Assembly (NCBI GenBank): GCA_937900325.1 | Contig: CALCEX010000070.1 | Location: 1-64,000 of the forward strand | Reading direction: 5' to 3' | Length of the DNA stretch: 64,000 nt | Source of the DNA: an uncultured Clostridia bacterium | GTDB taxonomy: Bacteria; Bacillota; Clostridia; Christensenellales; CAG-138 | Shown here: positions 41,960 to 49,334 of the stretch, piece by piece | Layout of the letters: each line of letters opens with the position of its first letter | How positions within the stretch are numbered: position 1 is the stretch's first letter | The notes under the pieces: model-generated | Told to the model about the DNA's origin: nothing | The model's database searches: none | The model's input: only the letters and a program-made list of their open reading frames with translations | Translations under genes and position numbers: made by a program

Positions 41960-42912
41960 TACTTTTTACCCCCTTCCTGGACAGCGGCGGCCCGGGGGAA
42001 TTTTTTGTTCAAGACCAGGTTTACCAGCACCATGAATACGCTGGTGAGTATCCAGTATATGGCGAAGGCCGCGTTATAGCTGAGGCAGAACCACAGCGAC
42101 ATGAGCGGGAACAGCCACATCATCATCTTGCTGGTAGAGGCGGCGGGGTTGTTTGGATCGGGCGCGGGCTGGCCCTTCTGCATTATCCAGTTGGCAAGGA
42201 ACTGGGTGCCGCCGGCTATAATGGGAAGTATGAACCATCCGTTGTTATGGCCCGCATATACCTCAAGAAGCGGCGCTACCGCGGCGTTGTAGGCGTCGAT
42301 CGCGGCCTGTGTATTGAGGAAGCGGAAGCTTCCGCCCTCGTTTACCGCTATCCCAAGCTGTACCAGCTTTTCCCATACCCCGGGGTTGTTCTGCAGATAA
42401 AGCAGCCTGTCCAGATCGTTTGTGCTCGCAAGGAACTTGCTGCCCTCCTGTATTACGGGAGAAAAGCCGTTGTCGGGCTGCCATATGTTGTTTACCCAGA
42501 GGAATTTGAAGCTCCTGAGCAGCTCCTCGGCGTTATCCGAGACCAGCAGCTTTATGGTTTCCTCATAGCCCCAGAAGCGGAAGGCGGCTATGAAGCAGAA
42601 AAACAGCGGCATGGTTATGAGCAGCGGCAGGCAGCTTCCCCACATGGAAACGCCCTTTTCCTTCATGAGCTTCCGGCTCATCAGCTGGGCCTTCTGGGGG
42701 TCGTTGGCGTATTTTTTCTGTATTTTCGCAAGCTCCGGCTGGATGCCGTTCATCTTGGCCTGTGATTTACGGGTGGCTATATCGGAAAATATGGTAACGC
42801 CCCTCAATACCACCGTGCATATCAGTATGGTAAGGAATACGCTGTTCACGTTGGAGTATACCCATCTCATAGCCTCAAGGAACCATGTAGTCAAAAAGAA
42901 ATCGCCCTGCAT
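41959..42912 (-). CDS. yidC: Membrane protein insertase YidC
   Basis: YidC/SpoIIIJ/OxaI inserts membrane proteins. GAGGAAAA sets the start at 42912, giving 317 residues. There are five predicted membrane segments, and the conserved MNGIQPELAKIQKKYANDPQ loop carries the usual amphipathic helix. An extracellular insertion of about 90 residues lies between the second and third segments. There is no lipobox, unlike Bacillus SpoIIIJ. It lies in the rpmH-rnpA-yidD-yidC-jag operon. Confidence 0.95.
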   Translation of the reverse strand: MQGDFFLTTWFLEAMRWVYSNVNSVFLTILICTVVLRGVTIFSDIATRKSQAKMNGIQPELAKIQKKYANDPQKAQLMSRKLMKEKGVSMWGSCLPLLITMPLFFCFIAAFRFWGYEETIKLLVSDNAEELLRSFKFLWVNNIWQPDNGFSPVIQEGSKFLASTNDLDRLLYLQNNPGVWEKLVQLGIAVNEGGSFRFLNTQAAIDAYNAAVAPLLEVYAGHNNGWFILPIIAGGTQFLANWIMQKGQPAPDPNNPAASTSKMMMWLFPLMSLWFCLSYNAAFAIYWILTSVFMVLVNLVLNKKFPRAAAVQEGGKK

Positions 42913-42955
42913 CGATTTTCCTCGCTTTCGTCGGTTGATAAAAAAAAGTAAGTAG

Positions 42956-43207
42956 TTACCTGCCCCTGTATTCCATCCTTTTTGGCGGCACCGGATCCAC
43001 CCCTCCCTTTGAAAAGGGGTTGCACCTGAGCACCCGCCAGACGGCAAGGCGCAGGCCCCTCCATGGGCCGTGCGTCCGTATCGCCTCGAGGGCGTAGGCG
43101 GAGCAGCTTGGCCGGTAGCGGCAGCAGGGAGAAAACCTGGGGGATATATACCTCTGGTAGCCCGTTATGAGGCTCTCCATGATCTGCTGCGCCCTTTCCC
43201 GGATCAT
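42956..43207 (-). CDS. yidD: Membrane protein insertion efficiency factor YidD
   Basis: The 83-residue protein carries the family core YQRYISPRFSPCCRYRPSCSAYALEAI with three conserved cysteines, described by its ends, followed by NPFSKGGVDPVP. YidD assists YidC by an unknown mechanism. Its start overlaps the rnpA stop by four bases (ATGA). Confidence 0.95.
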   Translation of the reverse strand: MIRERAQQIMESLITGYQRYISPRFSPCCRYRPSCSAYALEAIRTHGPWRGLRLAVWRVLRCNPFSKGGVDPVPPKRMEYRGR

Positions 43208-43578
43208 TGCCCTTCCCCCGCCGTCTTACCGGCATTCCTGCAGCCGCCCATAAGGCCGGATCTTGTGAGCAAATTTTGCATCGTTGCTGAAATGTGGCCG
43301 AATTCGGCCTCCTTTACCGCGTCCCGCGCAATGAAGATAATGTCGTAGCCCGGCTTTATTTCGGGTATAAAGGGACGGAAGGCTTCCCTGAGCCTGCGCT
43401 TGATGCGGTTGCGGGCAACGCTGTTGCCTATTCGCTTGCTTACCGAAAAGCCCACCTTTACCATGCCCGTTTTTGACTTATTGTATATCATTACGAGCAT
43501 TTTTGAGGGCAGCGACCTGCCCCTGCGGTAGACATAACGGAAGGTCTTGTTCCGTTTCAAAGAAAAACAGCGTTTCAC
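43204..43578 (-). CDS. rnpA: Ribonuclease P protein component
   Basis: RnpA is the basic protein subunit of RNase P, which matures tRNA 5' ends. The 124 residues include the RNR signature VARNRIKRRLREAFR (about 55-69). The first residues KRCFSLKRNKTFRYVYRRG are typical. A terminator-like hairpin separates it from rpmH, so expression relative to rpmH is probably reduced. Confidence 0.96.
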   Translation of the reverse strand: MKRCFSLKRNKTFRYVYRRGRSLPSKMLVMIYNKSKTGMVKVGFSVSKRIGNSVARNRIKRRLREAFRPFIPEIKPGYDIIFIARDAVKEAEFGHISATMQNLLTRSGLMGGCRNAGKTAGEGQ

Positions 43579-43622
43579 CCTTATGCGTCCTTAGCAGTGG
43601 ATCCGAAGGATCGTGTCGTTGA

Positions 43623-43655
43623 GAAAAAACTCACGGCAAGCTCAGCTTGCCGTGA
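43623..43655 (-). terminator. Terminator-like hairpin between rpmH and rnpA
   Basis: An 11-bp perfect stem TCACGGCAAGC/GCTTGCCGTGA (43631-43641 with 43645-43655) is followed on the minus strand by GTTTTTTCTC. It probably lets rpmH mRNA accumulate above rnpA mRNA. Confidence 0.8.
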
Positions 43656-43675
43656 CACTTGTCAAAGCGTATTTA

Positions 43676-43810
43676 TTACGCGGACAGCCTTTTCCTGCCC
43701 TTTAGCCTCCTGCGGGCCAGCACGTTGCGGCCGTTCTTGGTAGACATACGGGAGCGGAAGCCATGGACCTTCTTGCGCTGCCTCTTCTTGGGCTGATAAG
43801 TCTGGAGCAT
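43676..43810 (-). CDS. rpmH: 50S ribosomal protein L34
   Basis: This 44-residue, very basic ribosomal protein is read on the minus strand from the ATG at 43810, with AGAGGTG upstream. It begins [19 protein letters not shown] and ends GRKRLSA, the classic L34 sequence. It is the first gene of the rpmH-rnpA-yidD-yidC-jag operon and diverges from dnaA, as in most bacteria. Confidence 0.97.
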   Translation of the reverse strand: MLQTYQPKKRQRKKVHGFRSRMSTKNGRNVLARRRLKGRKRLSA

Positions 43811-43913
43811 CTTTTGCACCTCTTTCCGTTTTAAGGTATTTATACCACCACAGTGGCATATTAAGCCGGAACGCCTATGGCGCCCAGGCCATTACGCAAA
43901 CCGTCAGTTTTAG

Positions 43914-43943
43914 ATTATATAAGAAATACGCCCCGTCTGTCAA
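43914..43943 (-). promoter_or_regulatory. Promoter of the rpmH operon
   Basis: Minus strand TTGACA (43943-43938), 18 bp, TATAAT (43919-43914); both hexamers are consensus. Confidence 0.8.
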
Positions 43944-43999
43944 GGTAAAACGCCGTTTTTTTAAATATTTGCGGCATTAAAAAATATTATTCTGCCGCT

Positions 44000-44015
44000 A
44001 CACAACATATTGTGT
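44000..44015. promoter_or_regulatory. Palindrome ACACAACATATTGTGT upstream of dnaA (NrdR-box-like)
   Basis: A perfect inverted repeat of 6-bp arms around CATA. It differs by one base from an ideal ACACAATATATTGTGT-type NrdR box and shares 15 bases with 9563-9577. It lies about 50 bp upstream of the dnaA promoter. Confidence 0.4.
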
Positions 44016-44064
44016 ATCCGCGCCCCGCGCTATCACAAAGGGTAAAAATTTGGTATTTTTGGCA

Positions 44065-44095
44065 TATTGATAAACCACGCGGGATTTGATATATT
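44065..44095 (+). promoter_or_regulatory. dnaA promoter with overlapping DnaA-box-like site
   Basis: TTGATA (44067-44072), 17 bp, TATATT (44090-44095). The -35 lies inside TATTGATAA (44065-44073), whose complement TTATCAATA is identical to a box in the candidate origin (53071-53079). DnaA autorepression is the obvious inference. A 120-nt leader with two weak hairpins follows. Confidence 0.55.
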
Positions 44096-44222
44096 TATAG
44101 GCGCGGAGGTTATGCGGCATCCTGCGCAGCCCGCTGCGGGCTGTATATATTTCTTTACTGAACTGTATATATTTAAATTTTTAAAGGCCGGCATACGGCT
44201 TTTGCTGTATTTTGGGGGAATT

Positions 44223-45551
44223 ATGGACGACTTTTTAGATTGCAGGCTTATTTGGGAAAAAGCGCAGCCCGAAATAAAGGAAGGCATGACCGAGATGAGC
44301 TACGGCCTGTGGATATCCGCTCTGGAGCCCGTCTGCATACTCAGCGATATGCTGATACTGCAATCCGCCAACGAGGTGACCCTGGATACCCTCAGGAGCC
44401 TTTATTCAGACCAGATAGCCAACGCTATCTCGCACGCCTCCGGCGCGAGCCTCCGGCCGATGTTCATCTGCGGCGACGAGCGCCCCAAATATGAAAAGCT
44501 CATGGCGGAGAAAAAGCGCCGCAGCGAGTCCCTCCTGGATCCCCGCTTCACCTTCGATACCTTCGTAATAGGCGGCAGCAACAACATAGCCTACGCCGCG
44601 GCGAAGGCTGTTGCGGCGCAGCCGGCAAAGGCCTTCAACCCTCTCTACATTTACGGCGACGTGGGCCTGGGCAAGACCCACCTCATGCACGCCATAGGCA
44701 ATAAGATAAAGGAGGACAACCCCTCCGCCCGCATAACCTACGTTACCAGCGAGACCTTCACAAACGAGCTGATACAGTCCATTCAGGACAACACCAACGC
44801 CCAGTTCCGCAGCAGGTACCGCAATGTGGACGTGCTTATGATAGACGACGTACAGTTCATCGCCGGAAAGAACACCACCCAGGAGGAATTCTTCAACACC
44901 TTCAACACCCTCCACACCAGCGGCAGACAGATAGTCATATCCTCGGATAAGCCCCCCAAGGAGATACCCGCCCTTGAGGAGCGGCTGCGCAGCCGCTTTG
45001 AAGGCGGGCTGATAACCGACATACAGTCGCCGGATTACGAGACCCGCATGGCCATACTGCAAAAAAAGGCGGATCAGGAGAACATAGTCATCGATCCGCG
45101 GGTGCTTTCCCTCATAGCCACAAAGGCCAACGCCAACATACGCCAGCTTGAGGGCGCCTTCACCCGCGTGGTGGCCTTTTCAAAGCTCCTTGGCACCCCC
45201 ATTACCCTTTCCATGGCGGATTCCGCCCTCAAGGATATAATCGAGGACGTGCAGGAGCGGCGGGTGACGGTTCCCATGGTGCAGCAGGTGGTGGCGGATT
45301 TCTACAACGTATCCGTGGACGCCATGACCTCCTCCCGCCGCACGGCGGACGTTACCTACCCCCGTCAGGTGGCCATGTACCTTTCCCGGGAGATGACCGA
45401 CCTCTCCCTCAAGGCCATAGGCGAGCAGTTCGGCGGCAGGAACTATTCCACCATAATCTCCGCCTGCAACAAGATAGAGGACGATATGCTCTTCGACCCC
45501 GAGCTTTCAAAGGTGTTCAAGGACCTCAAAAAGCGGATAAAGGGGAACTGA
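44223..45551 (+). CDS. dnaA: Chromosomal replication initiator DnaA with divergent box-recognition motif
   Basis: DnaA opens oriC and loads the helicase. The start at 44223 follows GGGGG and gives 442 residues, normal length. Domain I is residues 1-75, and the linker domain II is very short. The AAA+ domain has Walker A GDVGLGKT (145-152) and Walker B VLMIDD, and domain IV is the C-terminal 95 residues. The domain IV signature, usually GGRDHTTVxHA, reads GGRNYSTIISA (404-414): Asp, His, the first Thr and the last His of the usual DNA-contacting set are replaced. The adjacent YPRQVAMYLSREMT is normal. dnaN does not follow. Confidence 0.97.
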   Translation: MDDFLDCRLIWEKAQPEIKEGMTEMSYGLWISALEPVCILSDMLILQSANEVTLDTLRSLYSDQIANAISHASGASLRPMFICGDERPKYEKLMAEKKRRSESLLDPRFTFDTFVIGGSNNIAYAAAKAVAAQPAKAFNPLYIYGDVGLGKTHLMHAIGNKIKEDNPSARITYVTSETFTNELIQSIQDNTNAQFRSRYRNVDVLMIDDVQFIAGKNTTQEEFFNTFNTLHTSGRQIVISSDKPPKEIPALEERLRSRFEGGLITDIQSPDYETRMAILQKKADQENIVIDPRVLSLIATKANANIRQLEGAFTRVVAFSKLLGTPITLSMADSALKDIIEDVQERRVTVPMVQQVVADFYNVSVDAMTSSRRTADVTYPRQVAMYLSREMTDLSLKAIGEQFGGRNYSTIISACNKIEDDMLFDPELSKVFKDLKKRIKGN

Positions 45552-45572
45552 TGGGTTTTACCTGTCTTTCTT

Positions 45573-45607
45573 CTTCTTTCTCTTTTCTTTTCGGGAAAAG
45601 AAAAGCC
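45573..45607 (+). repeat. Polypyrimidine/polypurine 3'-UTR hairpin repeat, copy 4 (after dnaA, short form)
   Basis: It starts 22 nt after the dnaA stop with CTTCTTTCTCTTTTCTTTTC, then GGGAAAAGAAAAGCC. The middle purine segment of the other copies is missing, leaving a compact hairpin. Confidence 0.88.
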
Positions 45608-45650
45608 AACGGGAAATATATAAATAAAAAATTAGAAAACGATAAAAAAA

Positions 45651-45680
45651 GAGCGGTTTTTATGCCGCTCTTTTTGTTTT
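45651..45680. terminator. Bidirectional terminator between dnaA and livF
   Basis: GAGCGG (45651-45656) pairs with CCGCTC (45665-45670), flanked by A7 and T5. Confidence 0.8.
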
Positions 45681-45685
45681 GCGCC

Positions 45686-46402
45686 TTATTTCTTTCCGAG
45701 ATAGGCTTCCTTGATGCTGTCGTCGTTGAGCAGCTCCATGCCGGTGCCGGTCATGGTAACGCTGCCGGTCTGGAGGACGTAGCCCCTGTCGGCTATCTTG
45801 AGCGCCGCGTTGGCGTTCTGCTCTATCAAAAGCACCGTCACGCCGTCGTCGTTTATGCGGCGGATTATGGAGAATATGTCCTTTACCACCAGAGGCGCCA
45901 GGCCGAGGCTGGGTTCGTCCATCATTATTACCCGCGGCTTCGCCATAAGCGCGCGGCCCACCGCCAGCATCTGCTGCTCGCCGCCGGAGAGGGTTCCGGC
46001 CTGCTGCCAGTGGCGCTCGTTCAGCCTCGGGAACAGGCTGTAAACGTGCTCTATATCGTGCTCTATGGCGTCCTTGTCCTCTCTGAGATATGCGCCTATG
46101 CGCAGGTTTTCAAGGACGGTCAGGTTCGGGAACACGCGGCGGCCCTCAGGCACCAGCACTATGCCGCGCTGAACTATATCGTGGGTAGCGGCATGGGTGA
46201 TGTCCTTTCCCTCGTAGCTTACGGTTCCGGAGGCGGGGCTTACGACGCTCATTATAGCGCGCAGCGTGGTGGATTTGCCCGCGCCGTTTGCGCCTATGAG
46301 GGTCACTATCTCCCCCTCGTTCACGTCGAAGGATACTCCCTTCAGGGCCTCTATGCCGCCGTAGTTTACTTTAAGGTCGCGTATTTCAAGCAGGCTACTC
46401 AT
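45686..46402 (-). CDS. livF: Branched-chain amino acid ABC transporter ATPase LivF
   Basis: LivF is one of two ATPases of the LIV importer. From the better-spaced ATG at 46402 it has 238 residues (an ATG at 46408 is the alternative). Walker A is GANGAGKST near 36-44, the signature is LSGGEQQML, and Walker B VIMMDEPS. LivF lacks the insertion seen in LivG. It overlaps the end of livG and is the last gene of livJ-livH-livM-livG-livF. Confidence 0.95.
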   Translation of the reverse strand: MSSLLEIRDLKVNYGGIEALKGVSFDVNEGEIVTLIGANGAGKSTTLRAIMSVVSPASGTVSYEGKDITHAATHDIVQRGIVLVPEGRRVFPNLTVLENLRIGAYLREDKDAIEHDIEHVYSLFPRLNERHWQQAGTLSGGEQQMLAVGRALMAKPRVIMMDEPSLGLAPLVVKDIFSIIRRINDDGVTVLLIEQNANAALKIADRGYVLQTGSVTMTGTGMELLNDDSIKEAYLGKK

Positions 46403-47237
46403 CTTCATCTACCCCCAGGTATGCGTTTATAACGTCGGGATTGTCCTGTACCTCGGCGGCGGTGCCTGAGGCTATCAGCCGGCCGAAATCCAGAACGTAT
46501 ATGCGCTCGGCTATGGCCATTACGAGATCCATGTGATGCTCTATCATCAGTATGGGTATGTTGTATTCATGCCTTATCTGGCTGATGAAGTCGGTAAGCT
46601 CCTTTGTCTCCTGCGGGTTCATGCCCGCGGCGGGCTCATCCAAAAGCAGCAGCTTGGGGTCGGTGGCCAGGGCGCGGGCTATCTCCAGCCTGCGCTGGAG
46701 GCCGTAGGGCAGGCTTCCGGCTATGTCGTCCTTCAGGTGCTCGAGGTGCTGCTCCTGCAAAAGCGCCATAGCCTCGTCCCTCATGCGCTTTTCTTCCTTT
46801 GCGTTGAGGCGCAGCGTCGCCGTGAATACGTTCTGCTTTGCCCTCATGTGCTTTGCGATAAGCACGTTGTCGAATACCGTAAGGCTCCTGAAGAGGCGGA
46901 TATTCTGGAAGGTACGGGCTATGCCCAGCCTGGTTATCTGGTCCGGCGTGGGGCTGACGATATGGCTGAACTCCGGATAGAGATTGCCGGTGTACAGCTT
47001 TTTCATCTTGCCCTGGGGATGGTTGCATACCATGGTTTTGCCCATGAAGCTGACCATGCCGTTGGTGGGCTCATATACGCCGGTTATGCAGTTGAAGGCC
47101 GTGGTCTTTCCCGCGCCGTTCGGGCCTATGAGGGCGACTATCTCCTTGTCGTTTACCTCCATGGAGAGATCGTTCACGGCCACGACGCCGCCGAACTGCA
47201 TGGTAACATGGTCAAGGCGAAGTACGTTTTCTGACAT
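46395..47237 (-). CDS. livG: Branched-chain amino acid ABC transporter ATPase LivG
   Basis: The start at 47237 has GGAGGG upstream and gives 280 residues. Walker A is GPNGAGKTT (about 36-44), the long LivG-type insertion runs through about residues 60-110, followed by a Q-loop in RTFQNIRLF, a signature region LPYGLQRRLEIARAL in place of LSGGQ, and Walker B LLLLDEPAAG. The C-terminal tail DNPDVINAYLGVDEDE is typical of LivG. It begins one base after the livM stop. Confidence 0.95.
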   Translation of the reverse strand: MSENVLRLDHVTMQFGGVVAVNDLSMEVNDKEIVALIGPNGAGKTTAFNCITGVYEPTNGMVSFMGKTMVCNHPQGKMKKLYTGNLYPEFSHIVSPTPDQITRLGIARTFQNIRLFRSLTVFDNVLIAKHMRAKQNVFTATLRLNAKEEKRMRDEAMALLQEQHLEHLKDDIAGSLPYGLQRRLEIARALATDPKLLLLDEPAAGMNPQETKELTDFISQIRHEYNIPILMIEHHMDLVMAIAERIYVLDFGRLIASGTAAEVQDNPDVINAYLGVDEDE

Positions 47238-47238
47238 A

Positions 47239-48312
47239 TTACTTGCCCTCCCTCTGGGTTTTTTCAATGAATTTCTGGCGTTTTTTGAGCATCCTGTCAA
47301 AGTTCAGCTCCCGGTCTCCCATTATGCCCTGGCGGTAGAACAGCACCACAGCCATTATGATTATGGAGAATATGACCTTTCGGAAGCCGGCCCGCAGGAG
47401 AGGCACCTTGAAGGAGCCGATATAGGTCTCGGCGTCCAGGAAGCGGAGCCACCACTCTGAGCAGGCTATGAACAGGAAGGAGGCCAGCACCGAGCCGGTA
47501 ACAGAGCCTATGCCGCCTATTACGACTATGAGCAGTATCTCATAGGTCATTGCGGACTTGAAGGCCATGGCCTGTACCGTGGTCTGGAACATGGCGAGCA
47601 GCGCGCCGCCAACGCCCGCGAAGAAGGAGCTTATTACGAAGGACATTTCCTTATGCTTGAAGAGGTTTATGCCCATCGCCTCCGCCGCTATCTCGTCGTC
47701 CCTTATGGCCTTGAAGGCGCGCCCGTAGGAGGAATTGATAAGCAGCACTATGAGCAGTATGCATATCCCGGCCACGGTAAAGGGGAACAGGGTGGAATCG
47801 AAGGTGGGGAATTTCCTCAGAAGGTTTGAGCCGTTGGTCACGGGGCCCAGCGCGTCCCACTGGAAGAAGGCGCGGATTATCTCCGCAAAGCCCAGCGTCG
47901 CGATGGCAAGATAGTCGCTCTTGAGGCGCAGCACCGGAAGGCCGATGAGGAACGCGAAGAGCGCCGCCGCGAGGCCCGCGAGTATGAGCGCGGGTATCAC
48001 GGGTATCGAGAACTGGACTATGCCGCCGTCAAAGTACTGATATACGGCGTCCCTGTACTCCACGGGTATCGTGAATATGGCGTAGGTGTATGCGCCTATG
48101 AGCATGAAGCCCGCCTGGCCCAGGCTGAAGAGGCCGGTGAAGCCGTTGAGCAGGTTCATGGAGACCGCCACCAGCGCGTATATGGCGCCCTTCTTGAGCA
48201 CTATGAACAGCATGGAGTTGGGGTCTATCACCTTTTCCAGCACGAACACCAGGGCGTAGATGGCTATTATAAGGGCGATGGTGATAATATTGCCTTTGCT
48301 GAGTTTTTTCAT
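47239..48312 (-). CDS. livM: Branched-chain amino acid ABC transporter permease LivM
   Basis: The 357 residues form a permease with nine or ten hydrophobic segments; GFTGLFSLGQAGFMLIGAY near 55 and GRAFKAIRDDEIAAEAMGIN near 210 (the ATPase-contact loop) are family hallmarks. The C-terminus has a charged tail of about 30 residues. GGGAGG precedes the ATG. It pairs with LivH to form the membrane pore. Confidence 0.95.
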   Translation of the reverse strand: MKKLSKGNIITIALIIAIYALVFVLEKVIDPNSMLFIVLKKGAIYALVAVSMNLLNGFTGLFSLGQAGFMLIGAYTYAIFTIPVEYRDAVYQYFDGGIVQFSIPVIPALILAGLAAALFAFLIGLPVLRLKSDYLAIATLGFAEIIRAFFQWDALGPVTNGSNLLRKFPTFDSTLFPFTVAGICILLIVLLINSSYGRAFKAIRDDEIAAEAMGINLFKHKEMSFVISSFFAGVGGALLAMFQTTVQAMAFKSAMTYEILLIVVIGGIGSVTGSVLASFLFIACSEWWLRFLDAETYIGSFKVPLLRAGFRKVIFSIIIMAVVLFYRQGIMGDRELNFDRMLKKRQKFIEKTQREGK

Positions 48313-48329
48313 TATACTCTCCCCCTCCC

Positions 48330-49214
48330 TTATACCTTTTCGTTGGCCTTCTCACCGAAGAGGCCGGTAGGCTTTACGATGAGTATGATTATGAGCAGGG
48401 CGAAGGTAAAGGCGTCCGAGAAGGTGGTCCAGCCCAGGCCCTTTATTATGTTTTCGCAAATACCTATTATAAACGCGCCTATTACCGCGCCGGGTATGCT
48501 GCCTATGCCGCCGAACACCGCCGCCACGAAGGCCTTAAGGCCGGGCATCGCGCCGGAGGTGGGGATCACCGCCGCGTAGTTGGTGAAATACAGCATCGAG
48601 CCTACGGCGGCCAGGAAGGAGCCGATTATAAAGGTAGCGCTGATTACGTTGTTTATCTTTATGCCCATGAGCTGGCTGGTCTCAAAGTCCTTGGAAACGG
48701 CGCGCATCGCCATGCCTATCTTGGTCTTTTGAATGAATGTCACCAGAGCTATCACGAGCAGGAGGGTAAGTATCGGGGTGATTATGGTAACTACCTTGGT
48801 GGTGGCGGTGCCTATGGTAACGGTGTTGCTTATCCAGGGTATGGTGGGATACATCTTGGCAAGGCCGCCGGTAATATAGAGCGCCACGTTCTGGAGAAGG
48901 TAGCTCACGCCTATGGCGCTTATCATGACGGACATTCTGGGCGCCGTGCGCAGCGGCTTGTACGCCACACGCTCTATAAGGAAGCCAATGAGCACGGTCA
49001 TGAGCAGCGTAAAGGGAATGGCCGCGTAAAGCGGCATCCACGTTACCGCGTATATCATTATCAGTCCGGCGCACATGAAGACATCGCCATGCGCAAAGTT
49101 GATGAGGCGAAGTATGCCGTAAACCATGGTATAGCCTATGGCTATAAGGGCGTACTGTCCGCCTACGGATATGCCCGCCAGCAGATACGGCAGGTTAGTA
49201 TTGATAAAATCCAT
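48330..49214 (-). CDS. livH: Branched-chain amino acid ABC transporter permease LivH
   Basis: The 294 residues have about eight membrane segments. The motifs GGQYALIAIGYTMVYGILRLINFAHGD (near 17-43, given by its ends) and GMAMRAVSKDFETSQLMGI (the ATPase-contact loop, near 175-195) are clear. CGGAGGTATC is the ribosome binding site. A degenerate parS-like sequence lies at 49263-49278 between livJ and livH. Confidence 0.95.
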   Translation of the reverse strand: MDFINTNLPYLLAGISVGGQYALIAIGYTMVYGILRLINFAHGDVFMCAGLIMIYAVTWMPLYAAIPFTLLMTVLIGFLIERVAYKPLRTAPRMSVMISAIGVSYLLQNVALYITGGLAKMYPTIPWISNTVTIGTATTKVVTIITPILTLLLVIALVTFIQKTKIGMAMRAVSKDFETSQLMGIKINNVISATFIIGSFLAAVGSMLYFTNYAAVIPTSGAMPGLKAFVAAVFGGIGSIPGAVIGAFIIGICENIIKGLGWTTFSDAFTFALLIIILIVKPTGLFGEKANEKV

Positions 49215-49262
49215 TTAAGATACCTCCGGGGGTGGTGGAGTTTTGCAGAAGGGAAAGAGAAT

Positions 49263-49278
49263 TGTTCCACATAGAACA
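49263..49278. promoter_or_regulatory. Degenerate parS-like site
   Basis: TGTTCCACATAGAACA differs at two positions from the perfect site TGTTCCACGTGGAACA at 58231. It lies between livJ and livH. Confidence 0.45.
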
Positions 49279-49334
49279 TCGGGCGGCGGTGTTGCCGCCG
49301 CCCGGTGCTTATCGTCTGGCCTGGTTATTCGTTT

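Noticed and set aside
43811..44222. rpmH-dnaA intergenic region as the main origin.
   Set aside because: Only one variant box and no canonical box were found; the cluster at 52.7-53.1 kb is far denser.
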